Positions 1 through 9,011 of a DNA stretch of 64,000 bases are shown here, in pieces. Source of the stretch: an uncultured Clostridia bacterium (GTDB lineage Bacteria; Bacillota; Clostridia; Oscillospirales; Acutalibacteraceae); the NCBI GenBank assembly GCA_937884995.1, contig CAKZZL010000036.1, positions 127,133-191,132 of the forward strand. The letters run 5' to 3'. The notes below the pieces were generated by a model, which was not told the origin of the DNA, did not search any database, and was given only the letters and a program-made list of their open reading frames with translations. The translations under genes and the position numbers were made by a program. How positions within the stretch are numbered: position 1 is the first letter of the stretch; each line of letters starts with the position of its first letter.

Positions 1-309
1 TACAAGGCAGTCGAAAAAAACGCTGCAAATCAGCTTCTCGATATGCTTCCGGAATATATGAGAAAATCATATTCTCCTCTTTTAAAGAAAAAGGCGGAAG
101 ATAAAGAGCTTTGGAAACTTGTAAAGGCTGCAGACAAGATCTCGGCATATATCAAATGTGTCGGTGAGCGAAAAGCAGGCAACAGTGAATTTGTCGATGC
201 AGAAAAGTCAACACTCAAACTTTTGCAAAAGCTGAATTGTCCCGAAGCTGACATATTCATGGAAGAGTTTGCTTCATCTTATGAAAAATCACTTGATGAG
301 TTAAAATGA
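1..309 (+). CDS. YfbR-like HD-domain 5'-nucleotidase, C-terminal part
   Basis: The reading frame is open at the left window edge, so only the last 102 residues are present. They contain KAADKISAYIKC, GNSEF and a terminal MEEF-SLDEL pattern, which matches the C-terminal half of the HD-superfamily deoxynucleoside 5'-monophosphatase YfbR. The catalytic HD residues would lie upstream of the window and cannot be checked. The family dephosphorylates dNMPs in the cytoplasm. The gene ends just before a strong hairpin shared with the convergent ABC transporter operon. Confidence 0.75.
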   Translation, partial: YKAVEKNAANQLLDMLPEYMRKSYSPLLKKKAEDKELWKLVKAADKISAYIKCVGERKAGNSEFVDAEKSTLKLLQKLNCPEADIFMEEFASSYEKSLDELK

Positions 310-335
310 AATAAGCAAAAAAAATATATATAAAA

Positions 336-385
336 AGCCCACCGGCATCTCGTTAATTTGCGAACCGGTGGGTTAACTTTTTATT
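336..385. terminator. bidirectional rho-independent terminator
   Basis: Arms CCCACCGG (338-345) and CCGGTGGG (365-372) form an 8-bp GC-rich stem, followed by TTAACTTTTTATT on the plus strand and preceded by an A-rich run that gives a U tract on the minus strand. It separates two convergent transcription units. Confidence 0.8.
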
Positions 386-398
386 CTTTGGTTTTGAC

Positions 399-2294
399 TT
401 ATGTGAGTTCAAACTGGCCTGTGTAAAGCTGATAATATCTTCCCTTTTGTCTAAGCAGTTCTTCATGGTCTCCTCTTTCGATGATTTCACCATGTTCCAG
501 AACCATAATTGCTTTAGCATTTCTTACGGTTGAAAGTCTGTGAGCTATAACAAAGACCGTTCTGCCGTTCATGAGTTTATCCATGCCCTGCTCTATAAGT
601 TTCTCTGTTCTTGTATCAATTGATGAAGTTGCTTCATCAAGTATGAGTACAGGCGGGTCTGCAACCGCTGCTCTCGCAATTGCAAGAAGCTGTCTTTGTC
701 CCTGGGAAAGGTTTGAGCCGTCTCTTGTCAGGACTGTATCATAGCCTTGCGGCAATGCCATAATGAAGTCATGTGCATTGGCAAGTTTTGCAGCATTTTC
801 TATCTGTTCACGGCTTGCATCAAGATTACCATAGCGTATATTATCCTCAACCGTACCCGTAAACAGATGCGTATCCTGAAGAACCATTGCAAGGCTTCTT
901 CTTAAGTCATCTTTCTTTATCTTCTTGATATTGATGCCGTCATACCGGATTTTGCCTTCTGATATATCATAGAATCTGTTAATAAGGTTTGTTATAGTTG
1001 TCTTTCCTGCACCGGTGGAACCGACAAAAGCAATCTTTTGACCGGGATTTGCATAAAGTGAAATATTGTTAAGAACTGTTTTCCTGCCGTCATAAGAGAA
1101 AGAAACATTCTCAAACTCAACTTTGCCTTCAAGCTTTGTATATGTGACAGTGTTATCTGTGCTGTGGGTGTGTTTCCATGCCCAAAGTCCTGTATGCTCT
1201 TCACATTCACACAAATCTCCGTTTCCATCATATTTGGCATTTACAAGAGTTACATATCCCTCGTCTTTTTCGGCCTGCTCATCAAGATAGTCGAAGATTC
1301 TCTCTGCGCCTGCTATTGCCATAATGGCATTGTTGAATTGCTGGGATGTATTTACTATCGGCATTGAAAAATTTCTCGAATAAGTCAGGAAAGCTATGAG
1401 CGAACCGGGAGAAATAATTCCCTTTATTACAGTAACTGCGCCGACTGATGCACAAATTGCGTAATTAAGATGAGTGAGGTTGTTCATTATAGGCATAAGT
1501 ATGCTTGCAAAAGTATTTGCACCGGTAGATGCCTTCCTGAGTTTTTCGTTTTTCTCGAAGAACTCATCTTTTATCTCATCTTCATGATTAAAGATCTTAA
1601 CAACTTTCTGACCGCTGATGGTCTCTTCCACAAAGCCGTTAACTTTTGCTATTTCATCCTGCTGCTTTTTGAAGAAGTTTGCACTTTTTGAGCCGAGCTT
1701 CTTCGTAAGGAAAAGCATAATTGCAAGCATGGCGATAACAATAAGAGTCAGCCATCTTCCGTAATATATCATAAGTATAAACGAACCTGTTATGGTTATC
1801 AGTGATGATATGATGGATGAAAGACTTTGTGATAAGAACATTCTGAGTGACTCGACATCGTTTGTGAATCTGCTCATTATTTCCCCGTTTGGCACAGAGT
1901 CATAGAAGCTGATCGGCAAATCGGCAACTGAGTCAAAGAGGTCCTTTCTGAGACTTCTGAGAGTCTTTTGTGTAAAGAATATTATGCATCTCTCACGTCC
2001 GTATGCCGTAAAAAATCCAAGTACAAATACCACAATCATGAATATCATGTACTGTTTTACAGGTTCAAATATCGCTATACTGAACTGATGGGTACCTGCT
2101 ATCTGTGTAAAGAGTTTATCAATGATTGGCTGAATGAACAAGGATGCACAAACAGAAGCAACAGATGAGATAAGCGTAAAGAGAATAAGTCCTGTCAGCA
2201 GTGCCTTTTCCCTGAACATATACTTTATGAGTCTTTTAAGAGTTTTCTTTGTATTTTTGATTTCAGGCTTCGGTTTCATAGGAGGTCTTGGCAT
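399..2294 (-). CDS. heterodimeric ABC exporter subunit with intact catalytic glutamate
   Basis: A 631-residue half-transporter: an N-terminal six-helix exporter membrane domain, then a nucleotide-binding domain with Walker A GSTGAGKT (about residue 424), signature LSQGQRQ (about 530), Walker B ILDEATSSID and the H-loop AHRLST. The signature deviates from LSGGQ, while Walker B keeps the catalytic Glu. This is the TM288/LmrD pattern of asymmetric multidrug exporters. An insert of roughly 40 residues rich in His, Cys and acidic residues (ECEEHTGLWAWKHTHS) lies between the membrane domain and the NBD; it might bind metal, but that is a guess. The start codon overlaps the stop of the partner gene as TGATG, with AGGAGG just upstream, so the two are translationally coupled. 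Substrate unknown. Confidence 0.93.
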   Translation of the reverse strand: MPRPPMKPKPEIKNTKKTLKRLIKYMFREKALLTGLILFTLISSVASVCASLFIQPIIDKLFTQIAGTHQFSIAIFEPVKQYMIFMIVVFVLGFFTAYGRERCIIFFTQKTLRSLRKDLFDSVADLPISFYDSVPNGEIMSRFTNDVESLRMFLSQSLSSIISSLITITGSFILMIYYGRWLTLIVIAMLAIMLFLTKKLGSKSANFFKKQQDEIAKVNGFVEETISGQKVVKIFNHEDEIKDEFFEKNEKLRKASTGANTFASILMPIMNNLTHLNYAICASVGAVTVIKGIISPGSLIAFLTYSRNFSMPIVNTSQQFNNAIMAIAGAERIFDYLDEQAEKDEGYVTLVNAKYDGNGDLCECEEHTGLWAWKHTHSTDNTVTYTKLEGKVEFENVSFSYDGRKTVLNNISLYANPGQKIAFVGSTGAGKTTITNLINRFYDISEGKIRYDGINIKKIKKDDLRRSLAMVLQDTHLFTGTVEDNIRYGNLDASREQIENAAKLANAHDFIMALPQGYDTVLTRDGSNLSQGQRQLLAIARAAVADPPVLILDEATSSIDTRTEKLIEQGMDKLMNGRTVFVIAHRLSTVRNAKAIMVLEHGEIIERGDHEELLRQKGRYYQLYTGQFELT

Positions 2295-4045
2295 CAGTCA
2301 TCACCTCCTTGCTCATTTGCTTCATCTACGCCTTTCTGCTGAGATTCATATATATCCTTATATATCTCATTTCTTTGAAGAAGTTCTTCATGGGTTCCAA
2401 TATCATTTATTTCACCATTATCCATGATGATTATCTTATCGCAGTCCGAAATTGAAGAAACTCTCTGCGCTATTATTATCTTCGTGACATCGGCTTTTGA
2501 TTTGCGAAGTCCGTCACGTATTTTTGCATCTGTCGCTGTATCCACAGCACTGGTTGAATCGTCTAAAATCAGAATCTTCGGATTTTTGAGAAGCGCCCTT
2601 GCAATACAAAGTCTCTGCTTCTGGCCGCCGGATACGTTGACGCCTCCTTGGCCCAGATCCTGGTTGTATCCATCAGGTCTTGCCAGAACAAACTCATGTG
2701 CATCTGCTATTTTGCATGCTTCTTCCAGTTCCTCCTGACTTGCATCCTTATTGCCCCAGCGCAGGTTTTCAGCAATTGTTCCTGAGAAAAGGACATTCTT
2801 CTGAAGCACCATACTTACTGCATCGCGCAAAGTACATAAATCATATTTTCTGACATCCACTCCGCCGACAAGTACCTGCCCTTCACGAACATCATATAGT
2901 CTGGGTATAAGCTGAACGAGGGACGATTTTGAACTTCCGGTCGGTCCCATTATACCTACCATTTCGCCGCTTTCTATTCTGCATGATATGTTTTTCAATA
3001 TATCTTTGCCTTCGCCGTATCCGAAACGGACATTTTTGAATTCTATTGATCCGTCTTCAACTTTTTCAACCGGATTTTCAGGATTTTGTATATCCGGTAT
3101 TTCGTTCAATACTTCCTGGATTCTCTTGGCAGATGCCTCTGACATAAAGATTTGTGCCAGCATAACGATTGTGAAGATAAAGCCCATGAGAATCTGCATT
3201 ACATATGCAAAGATTGCAGTGAAATTGCCGACACTCATTTCACCATATGAGATTGCCTTTGTTGACGCAATAACAATACCCATTATGGTCCCGTACATTA
3301 CAAGCATCAAAAGCGGTTCTCCCAGCATAAGTATTTTTTCGGCATGTATTGCGGATTTGAATAAGTCTTCATTTGACTCGTTATATTTTTTCTTTTCATA
3401 ATCCGTACGTACAAAGGATTTAACAACACGGATATTGGTCAGATTTTCCTGGATTGATGCATTGAAGTTATCAAACTTTTTAAGCATTATCTTGAATCTC
3501 TTCAATGCAATCGGTCCTGCAATTATCAATGCTATAACTATAAGGGGCAGGCTGATTGCAAATACAGATGAGACTCTCTTGCTCATTTTTACTGCAATAA
3601 TGAGTGCAGAGGCCATTTGAATTGGCGATCTGAAAAAGCCGCGTATCAGCATAAGAAATGTGTTTTGTACGCTGGTTACGTCTGTAGATACTCTTGTTAT
3701 AAGTGAGGCTGTTGAAAATCTGTCTATATTGGAAAAGCTAAAAGTCTGTACTTTCCCGATAAGAGCGTTTCTCAGATTTGATCCGAATCCCATGCCGGCC
3801 AGAGAGGCAATTCTTGCCGCACTGGCACCGCAGATAAGTGAAAGACATGCATATATGAACATGCGAACTCCCAGTTTCACAATAAGGTTCACATCTGAAT
3901 TTGCGCCATCCGCTGTGATGATATCCACTATGTCAGACATAACTCTCGGAATCATAAGTTCAAAGACAACTTCTCCTATCATAAGAATGGGACTTATGAA
4001 TGCATATATTTTATATTCTTTGGCATATTTAAGTAATTTAAACAT
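2294..4045 (-). CDS. heterodimeric ABC exporter subunit with degenerate ATP site
   Basis: An exporter half-transporter with membrane helices followed by an NBD: Walker A GPTGSSKS (about residue 365), signature VSGGQKQ (about 469), Walker B ILILDDSTSAVD and AQRVSS in place of the switch-His motif. Asp replaces the catalytic Glu and Gln replaces the switch His, as in TM287/LmrC-type subunits, so in the dimer this subunit supplies the weak ATP site while its good signature completes the partner's active site. Two in-frame ATGs exist at 4051 and 4045. The second is preferred because GGGGA lies 7 bases upstream of it and only 1 base upstream of the first. The gene overlaps the end of marR. Confidence 0.93.
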   Translation of the reverse strand: MFKLLKYAKEYKIYAFISPILMIGEVVFELMIPRVMSDIVDIITADGANSDVNLIVKLGVRMFIYACLSLICGASAARIASLAGMGFGSNLRNALIGKVQTFSFSNIDRFSTASLITRVSTDVTSVQNTFLMLIRGFFRSPIQMASALIIAVKMSKRVSSVFAISLPLIVIALIIAGPIALKRFKIMLKKFDNFNASIQENLTNIRVVKSFVRTDYEKKKYNESNEDLFKSAIHAEKILMLGEPLLMLVMYGTIMGIVIASTKAISYGEMSVGNFTAIFAYVMQILMGFIFTIVMLAQIFMSEASAKRIQEVLNEIPDIQNPENPVEKVEDGSIEFKNVRFGYGEGKDILKNISCRIESGEMVGIMGPTGSSKSSLVQLIPRLYDVREGQVLVGGVDVRKYDLCTLRDAVSMVLQKNVLFSGTIAENLRWGNKDASQEELEEACKIADAHEFVLARPDGYNQDLGQGGVNVSGGQKQRLCIARALLKNPKILILDDSTSAVDTATDAKIRDGLRKSKADVTKIIIAQRVSSISDCDKIIIMDNGEINDIGTHEELLQRNEIYKDIYESQQKGVDEANEQGGDD

Positions 4046-4505
4046 TCTCATTCCCCTTTCTTACTTTGATATTGTTCTCTTTGGCAAGCTTTATGATATT
4101 CTGATTCAAGAGCTTCATGAATTCATTTGCTTTACATGCATCCTCATCCGGGAGATTCCCGAAGATTTCATCGTCAATTCCTTTGATTGTTTCATCCGCT
4201 CTTTTTTGAGCCTTTATACCTTTCTCTGTCAGATTAAGAGTGTTTTTCCTTGCGTCCTTTTCATCCGGACTTCTTTCTATAAGTCCGGACTTTTCCATCC
4301 TTTTAACGGACGTTGCTATCGAAGCAGGCGATACATTTAAGAACTCAGCAATTTCATTCTGGCTGGCCCCGGGGTGTTCCGACAGAAATTTCAGTATAGG
4401 AGGCTGACCGAAATATATTCCGTTTTCTTCAAATCTTTTCTCTGCTATTTGCCTGTAAAGGCAACCGTAGATATGTAGATTTTTCGAAAGTTCATTTCCC
4501 TTCAT
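4038..4505 (-). CDS. MarR-family transcriptional regulator
   Basis: About 155 residues with a winged-helix domain: ASQNEIAEFLNVSPASIATSVKRMEKSGLIERSPDEKDARKNTLNLT contains the recognition helix and the MarR wing with the D-x-R signature (split here for description: D-E-K-D-A-R-K). The start at 4505 is chosen over an ATG at 4556 because AGAGG sits directly upstream and because the longer version would translate through the operator repeats. It is the first gene of the exporter operon and its promoter carries two operator-like repeats, so autoregulation and ligand-induced derepression of the exporter are likely (inference from the family). Confidence 0.9.
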   Translation of the reverse strand: MKGNELSKNLHIYGCLYRQIAEKRFEENGIYFGQPPILKFLSEHPGASQNEIAEFLNVSPASIATSVKRMEKSGLIERSPDEKDARKNTLNLTEKGIKAQKRADETIKGIDDEIFGNLPDEDACKANEFMKLLNQNIIKLAKENNIKVRKGNENV

Positions 4506-4525
4506 AATTTTACCTCTGAAAATAT

Positions 4526-4582
4526 TTAATCGCTTAATTATTAACCGCTTAACCATTATACTATCATATATATAAATGTCAA
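4526..4582 (-). promoter_or_regulatory. marR-exporter promoter with two operator-like repeats
   Basis: On the minus strand a TTGACA box (4577-4582), 16-bp spacer and TATAAT (4555-4560) form a near-consensus promoter. Immediately downstream lie TTAAGCGGTTAA (4541-4552) and TTAAGCGATTAA (4526-4537), spaced 15 bp. Each is a quasi-palindrome with TTAA ends, the usual style of MarR operators, placed to block transcription. Confidence 0.75.
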
Positions 4583-4711
4583 TGGAATTCTAGATAATAG
4601 TTTTGTGGTCTTTCATTGCCTTGGACCACAACATCTTGTGACTTTCTAACAAATTGCACAAAAGCCACCCTCAAATTTCGGCAGTATTTTGACTATTTTG
4701 TTGAAAAATGC

Positions 4712-4740
4712 TTGAATATTTTACTCTTGAGTGGTAGAAT
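4712..4740 (+). promoter_or_regulatory. glycogen operon promoter
   Basis: TTGAAT (4712-4717), a 17-bp spacer and TAGAAT (4735-4740) lie about 38 bases ahead of the glgB start. It is the only good promoter seen ahead of the glgBCD-orf-glgA run. Confidence 0.6.
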
Positions 4741-4777
4741 AAAGTCGTAAATTTCTATTTATAAAGGGGTGCAGCCT

Positions 4778-6658
4778 ATGGCAAAAAATGATAATCAGCT
4801 TCCCGTATATCTTTTTCACCAGGGAAACAATGCACGCAGCTATGAATTTTTGGGTTCACACAGAATAGATGATAATACCGTTTCCTTCCGTGTCTGGGCC
4901 CCGAATGCCATCAATGTAAGCGTGTGCGGTGATTTCAATGACTGGAATGCCAGCGCAAACAATATGGCAAGGATATCTGCGGGCGGAATATGGGAAGGAA
5001 TCATAGAAAACGTTAAAGAGTTCGACGCATATAAATATTGTATATTCACGAGAGACGGCAGAAAGATTCTCAAGAGTGACCCGTATGGTTTTCATATGGA
5101 AACCCGTCCTGCAAATGCCACCAAGTTTTATGAACTGGATGGTTTTGAATGGACTGACACAAAATGGGAAGAAAATAAAAAGCAGTCTCAGCAATATGAC
5201 AAGCCGGTAAACATTTATGAGGTGCATCTGGGTTCATGGAAGCAGCATGAGGACGGCAACTTCCTCTCATACAGACATCTCGCGGATGATCTTGTTCCTT
5301 ATGTTAAGGATATGGGCTACACACATATAGAGTTTATGCCTATAACCGAATATCCCTTTGACGGTTCATGGGGTTATCAGGTAACAGGTTATTTCGCAGC
5401 TACTTCCAGATACGGAACGCCTAAGGATTTTATGTACCTTATTGACAAATGCCATAAGGAAAAGATAGGAGTAATCCTTGACTGGGTTCCTGCGCATTTC
5501 CCGAAAGATGCAAACGGTCTTTATGAATTTGACGGAACGCCCTGCTATGAGTATGCAGACCCAAAGAAAGGCGAACATTATGAGTGGGGAACCAGAGTCT
5601 TTGATTTCGGTAAGAATGAAGTTCAAAGTTTCCTCATCTCAAGCGCGATGTTCTGGCTCGATAAATTCCATATAGACGGACTCAGAATTGACGCTGTCGC
5701 TTCCATGCTCTATCTCAACTATGCAAGAAAAGACGGAGAATGGATTCCCAACAAGAACGGCGGAGTTGAAAATCTCGAGGCTGTTGAATTTTTGAACAAA
5801 CTGAGTGTAAACATATTCAGAGACTACCCCGGTGCCATGATGGTAGCTGAAGAAAGCACTGCATGGCCGATGGTAACAAAGCCCGTATATATGGGCGGAC
5901 TCGGTTTCAATTTCAAATGGAATATGGGCTGGATGAATGATATCCTCAGATATTTTTCACTTGACGGCATTCACAGAAAGAATAACCATAACTGCATTAC
6001 TTTTTCTTTCTTCTATGCTTTCTCTGAAAACTTCATTCTTCCTATTTCTCACGATGAAGTCGTTCACGGCAAATGTTCACTGATAAATAAAATGCCGGGC
6101 AGCTATGAGGAAAAATTCGCCGGAGTCCGCGCCTTTCTCGGATACATGATGGCCCATCCCGGCAAGAAACTGCTCTTTATGGGCAGTGAATTCGGGCAAT
6201 TCATTGAGTGGAATTACAAACAGGGACTTGACTGGCTTTTGCTCGATTATGATATGCACAGAAAGCTGCAAAATTATGTCCGTTCCTTAAATGAGTTCTA
6301 TAAGAAGAATTCACCTCTTTGGCAGATTGACTATTCATGGGAAGGTTTCTCCTGGATATCTTCAGATGATAAAGATAATTCTGTCATAGCATTCAGAAGA
6401 ATAGATGAAAAAGGGAAAGAAATAATTGTTATATGTAACTTCACGAATGTAAGGCGTGAAGGCTACAGAATAGGAGTCCCTCAAAAATCTGCGTATACGA
6501 TTGTATTTAATTCGGATAAGGAAGATTTCGGCGGACAGAACATAAGCAAAAATGATGACAGAATCAAGTGTGAAAAAGTAGCGATGCACGGTCTGGAGCA
6601 ATCAATTGTTTTGGATCTGCCACCTATGTCAACAATATACTTAAAGAAGACAAAGTAA
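4778..6658 (+). CDS. glgB: 1,4-alpha-glucan branching enzyme (GH13)
   Basis: Moves alpha-1,4 glucan segments to alpha-1,6 positions during glycogen synthesis. An N-terminal CBM48-type domain (FRVWAPNAINVSVCGDFNDW) precedes the GH13 barrel. The catalytic Asp is in GLRIDAVASM (about residue 305), the acid/base Glu in VAEESTAWP (about 358), and the third acidic residue in PISHDEVVHGK. At 626 residues it is of normal length. The ATG at 4778 is preferred over the GTG at 4769 because AAAGGGG lies 8 bases upstream of it. It is first in the glycogen operon, 17 bp from glgC. Confidence 0.97.
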   Translation: MAKNDNQLPVYLFHQGNNARSYEFLGSHRIDDNTVSFRVWAPNAINVSVCGDFNDWNASANNMARISAGGIWEGIIENVKEFDAYKYCIFTRDGRKILKSDPYGFHMETRPANATKFYELDGFEWTDTKWEENKKQSQQYDKPVNIYEVHLGSWKQHEDGNFLSYRHLADDLVPYVKDMGYTHIEFMPITEYPFDGSWGYQVTGYFAATSRYGTPKDFMYLIDKCHKEKIGVILDWVPAHFPKDANGLYEFDGTPCYEYADPKKGEHYEWGTRVFDFGKNEVQSFLISSAMFWLDKFHIDGLRIDAVASMLYLNYARKDGEWIPNKNGGVENLEAVEFLNKLSVNIFRDYPGAMMVAEESTAWPMVTKPVYMGGLGFNFKWNMGWMNDILRYFSLDGIHRKNNHNCITFSFFYAFSENFILPISHDEVVHGKCSLINKMPGSYEEKFAGVRAFLGYMMAHPGKKLLFMGSEFGQFIEWNYKQGLDWLLLDYDMHRKLQNYVRSLNEFYKKNSPLWQIDYSWEGFSWISSDDKDNSVIAFRRIDEKGKEIIVICNFTNVRREGYRIGVPQKSAYTIVFNSDKEDFGGQNISKNDDRIKCEKVAMHGLEQSIVLDLPPMSTIYLKKTK

Positions 6659-6675
6659 CCTAAAGGAGGATAAAA

Positions 6676-7893
6676 ATGGCACGTAAACAAGAGTGTATAG
6701 CAATGCTTTTGGCCGGAGGTCAGGGAAGCCGTCTCGGTGTTTTGACAAAAAACATTGCTAAGCCTGCTGTTCCTTACGGAGGCAAATACAGAATAATCGA
6801 CTTCCCTCTCTCAAATTGTGTAAACTCCGGTATATCAACTGTCGGCGTTTTGACACAATACCAGCCGCTTGAACTTAACGATTATATAGGAAACGGTCAG
6901 GCATGGGACCTTGACAGAGTCGATGGCGGAGTTCATATTCTCTCCCCCTACCAGCAGATAAAGGGAATGGAATGGTATAAAGGAACTGCCAATGCCATCT
7001 ATCAGAACATAAACTTCATAGACAGGTATGACCCTGATTATGTTGCAGTTCTCTCAGGTGACCACATTTACAAGATGGACTACAACAGAATGCTTGAATA
7101 CCATAAAGCAAATGATGCTGCCGTAACGATTGCAATGCTTGAAGTGCCTTGGGAAGAGGCTTCAAGATTCGGCCTTATGGTATTGAATGACGATAACTCA
7201 ATCAAGGAATTCCAGGAAAAGCCGAAGAATCCTACCTCAAACAAGGCTTCTATGGGAGTATATATCTTTACATGGTCAAAGCTTCGTCAATATCTTATCG
7301 ATGATGAGAACAATCCTGAATCTTCAAATGACTTCGGTCATGATGTAATTCCTGCCATGCATGCTGCAGGTGAAAGGATGTTTGCATATCTTTTCGACGG
7401 ATATTGGAAGGATGTCGGAACAATTGACTCACTCTGGGAAGCAAATCTTGACCTTCTCAATCCCAAGGTTGATCTTGATCTGAGTGATTCAAGCTGGAAG
7501 ATTTATTCACGTACGCCTATAGCTCCGCCTCAATATATTGCAGCTGACGCTTTTGTTCAGAACTCAATGATTGCAGAAGGCTCAAGAGTATATGGTGAGG
7601 TTGACTACTCCATTCTTTTTGATAATGTAACTGTTGAAAAAGATGCTGTTGTACGTTACTCGATAGTTATGCCCGGTGCTAAGATTAAATCCGGTGCCGA
7701 TGTTGAATATGCAATCGTTGCAGAAGATGCGGTCATAGAGGCCGGCGCAAAGGTTGGCTTAAGACCCGAGGATGTCCTAGACAGAGATGAGTGGGGTGTT
7801 GCTGTTGTCGGAGCCAATGTCAATGTTGAATCCGGTGCAGCCGTAAAGCCAAAAGAAATGGTTTCTGAAGATGTAAAGAAGGAGGGTAAATAA
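6676..7893 (+). CDS. glgC: glucose-1-phosphate adenylyltransferase, catalytic subunit
   Basis: Makes ADP-glucose from ATP and glucose-1-phosphate, the committed step of glycogen synthesis. The N-terminus has the nucleotidyltransferase pattern LLAGGQGSRLGVLT with KPAVPYGGKYRIIDFPLSN. WKDVGTIDSLWEANLDLL precedes a C-terminal left-handed beta-helix (hexapeptide) domain. AGGAGG lies just before the ATG. The last 20 or so residues (VKPKEMVSEDVKKEGK) are a charged tail. It is followed after one base by glgD, with which it probably forms a GlgC-GlgD heterotetramer. Confidence 0.97.
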   Translation: MARKQECIAMLLAGGQGSRLGVLTKNIAKPAVPYGGKYRIIDFPLSNCVNSGISTVGVLTQYQPLELNDYIGNGQAWDLDRVDGGVHILSPYQQIKGMEWYKGTANAIYQNINFIDRYDPDYVAVLSGDHIYKMDYNRMLEYHKANDAAVTIAMLEVPWEEASRFGLMVLNDDNSIKEFQEKPKNPTSNKASMGVYIFTWSKLRQYLIDDENNPESSNDFGHDVIPAMHAAGERMFAYLFDGYWKDVGTIDSLWEANLDLLNPKVDLDLSDSSWKIYSRTPIAPPQYIAADAFVQNSMIAEGSRVYGEVDYSILFDNVTVEKDAVVRYSIVMPGAKIKSGADVEYAIVAEDAVIEAGAKVGLRPEDVLDRDEWGVAVVGANVNVESGAAVKPKEMVSEDVKKEGK

Positions 7894-7894
7894 G

Positions 7895-9010
7895 ATGACA
7901 GGAAAAAATATTGTCGGTATCGTCTTTTCGAGTGAATATGATGAATGCATGCCGGAACTTACCGGACTTCGCACAATGGGTTCTGTTCCTTTTGCAGGCC
8001 GTTACAGACTCATCGACTTTGCCCTTTCAAATATGGTAAATGCGGGCATCGAACGTGTCGGTGTCATAACCAAGTCAAATTATCAATCCCTACTTGACCA
8101 TCTCGGCAATGGTAAAGCCTGGGACTTGTCGCGTAAATCGAAAGGTCTCTTTATACTTCCTCCTTTTTCTACGGTTGAACAAAACGGTAATGTTGACAAA
8201 ATCAACTCTATATTCGGTTCAATGGGATATATAAGCCGATGCAAGGAAGAATATATTCTTCTTGTTGACTGCAATACAATTATCAATGTTAAAATCAAAG
8301 ACTTAATGAACTACCATGCTGAGAAAAATGCCGATATAACCATCCTTTACGGACACGGAACGGCACCTTCAATCAGTGACACAATGTGCTTTGATGTTAA
8401 CGATGACGGTAAAATAATACAAGTGGCTGTCGGTCCTCATAACAGAGAAAGCCAGGATTTCTCACTTGGCGCAATCCTTATGAAGAAGTCTCTTCTTGAA
8501 AGACTTATAAACGAAGCTCACAGCATGAACTTCGGCAGTTTTGAAAACGATATCATACAAAGAAATGTATCGAAGCTCAGTGTGTATGGTTACAAAGCAG
8601 AAGGCTTTTACAGAGTTCTTGACAGTATGATTAGTTACTTTAATGCAAGTATGGATTTGCTGAATCCCGATAATTGTGATGATCTCTTCAATCCGGAAAG
8701 GCCTATATATACGAAGGTTAAGGATGATATGCCTGCAACGTATGGTATTACATCTAATGTTAAAAACTCACTCGTTGCGAACGGATGTATCATAGACGGT
8801 GAGGTCGAGAATTCGATAATTTTCAGAGGAGTAAGAATTGAAAAGGGTGCCGTTGTAAAGAATTCTATCATCATGCAGGAGTCATATATTGCAGAATCCT
8901 CTTCACTTAACTGTATTGTAACAGATAAATCTGTTGTTATAACTCCGAACAAGAATCTTTCCGGTACAGAAAATTTCCCGATTTACATAGGCAAAGGAAT
9001 CGTGATCTAA
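7895..9010 (+). CDS. glgD: GlgD, ADP-glucose pyrophosphorylase-like subunit
   Basis: A 371-residue homologue of GlgC with fold features such as GRYRLIDFALSNMVNAGI and a C-terminal hexapeptide helix, but without the N-terminal GGxGxRL loop: the corresponding region reads GIVFSSEYDECMPELTGLRTMG. GlgD of Firmicutes is non-catalytic or weakly active and activates GlgC (established for the family in Bacilli). The preceding gene ends one base earlier, so co-translation is likely. Confidence 0.95.
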   Translation: MTGKNIVGIVFSSEYDECMPELTGLRTMGSVPFAGRYRLIDFALSNMVNAGIERVGVITKSNYQSLLDHLGNGKAWDLSRKSKGLFILPPFSTVEQNGNVDKINSIFGSMGYISRCKEEYILLVDCNTIINVKIKDLMNYHAEKNADITILYGHGTAPSISDTMCFDVNDDGKIIQVAVGPHNRESQDFSLGAILMKKSLLERLINEAHSMNFGSFENDIIQRNVSKLSVYGYKAEGFYRVLDSMISYFNASMDLLNPDNCDDLFNPERPIYTKVKDDMPATYGITSNVKNSLVANGCIIDGEVENSIIFRGVRIEKGAVVKNSIIMQESYIAESSSLNCIVTDKSVVITPNKNLSGTENFPIYIGKGIVI

Positions 9011-9011
9011 G

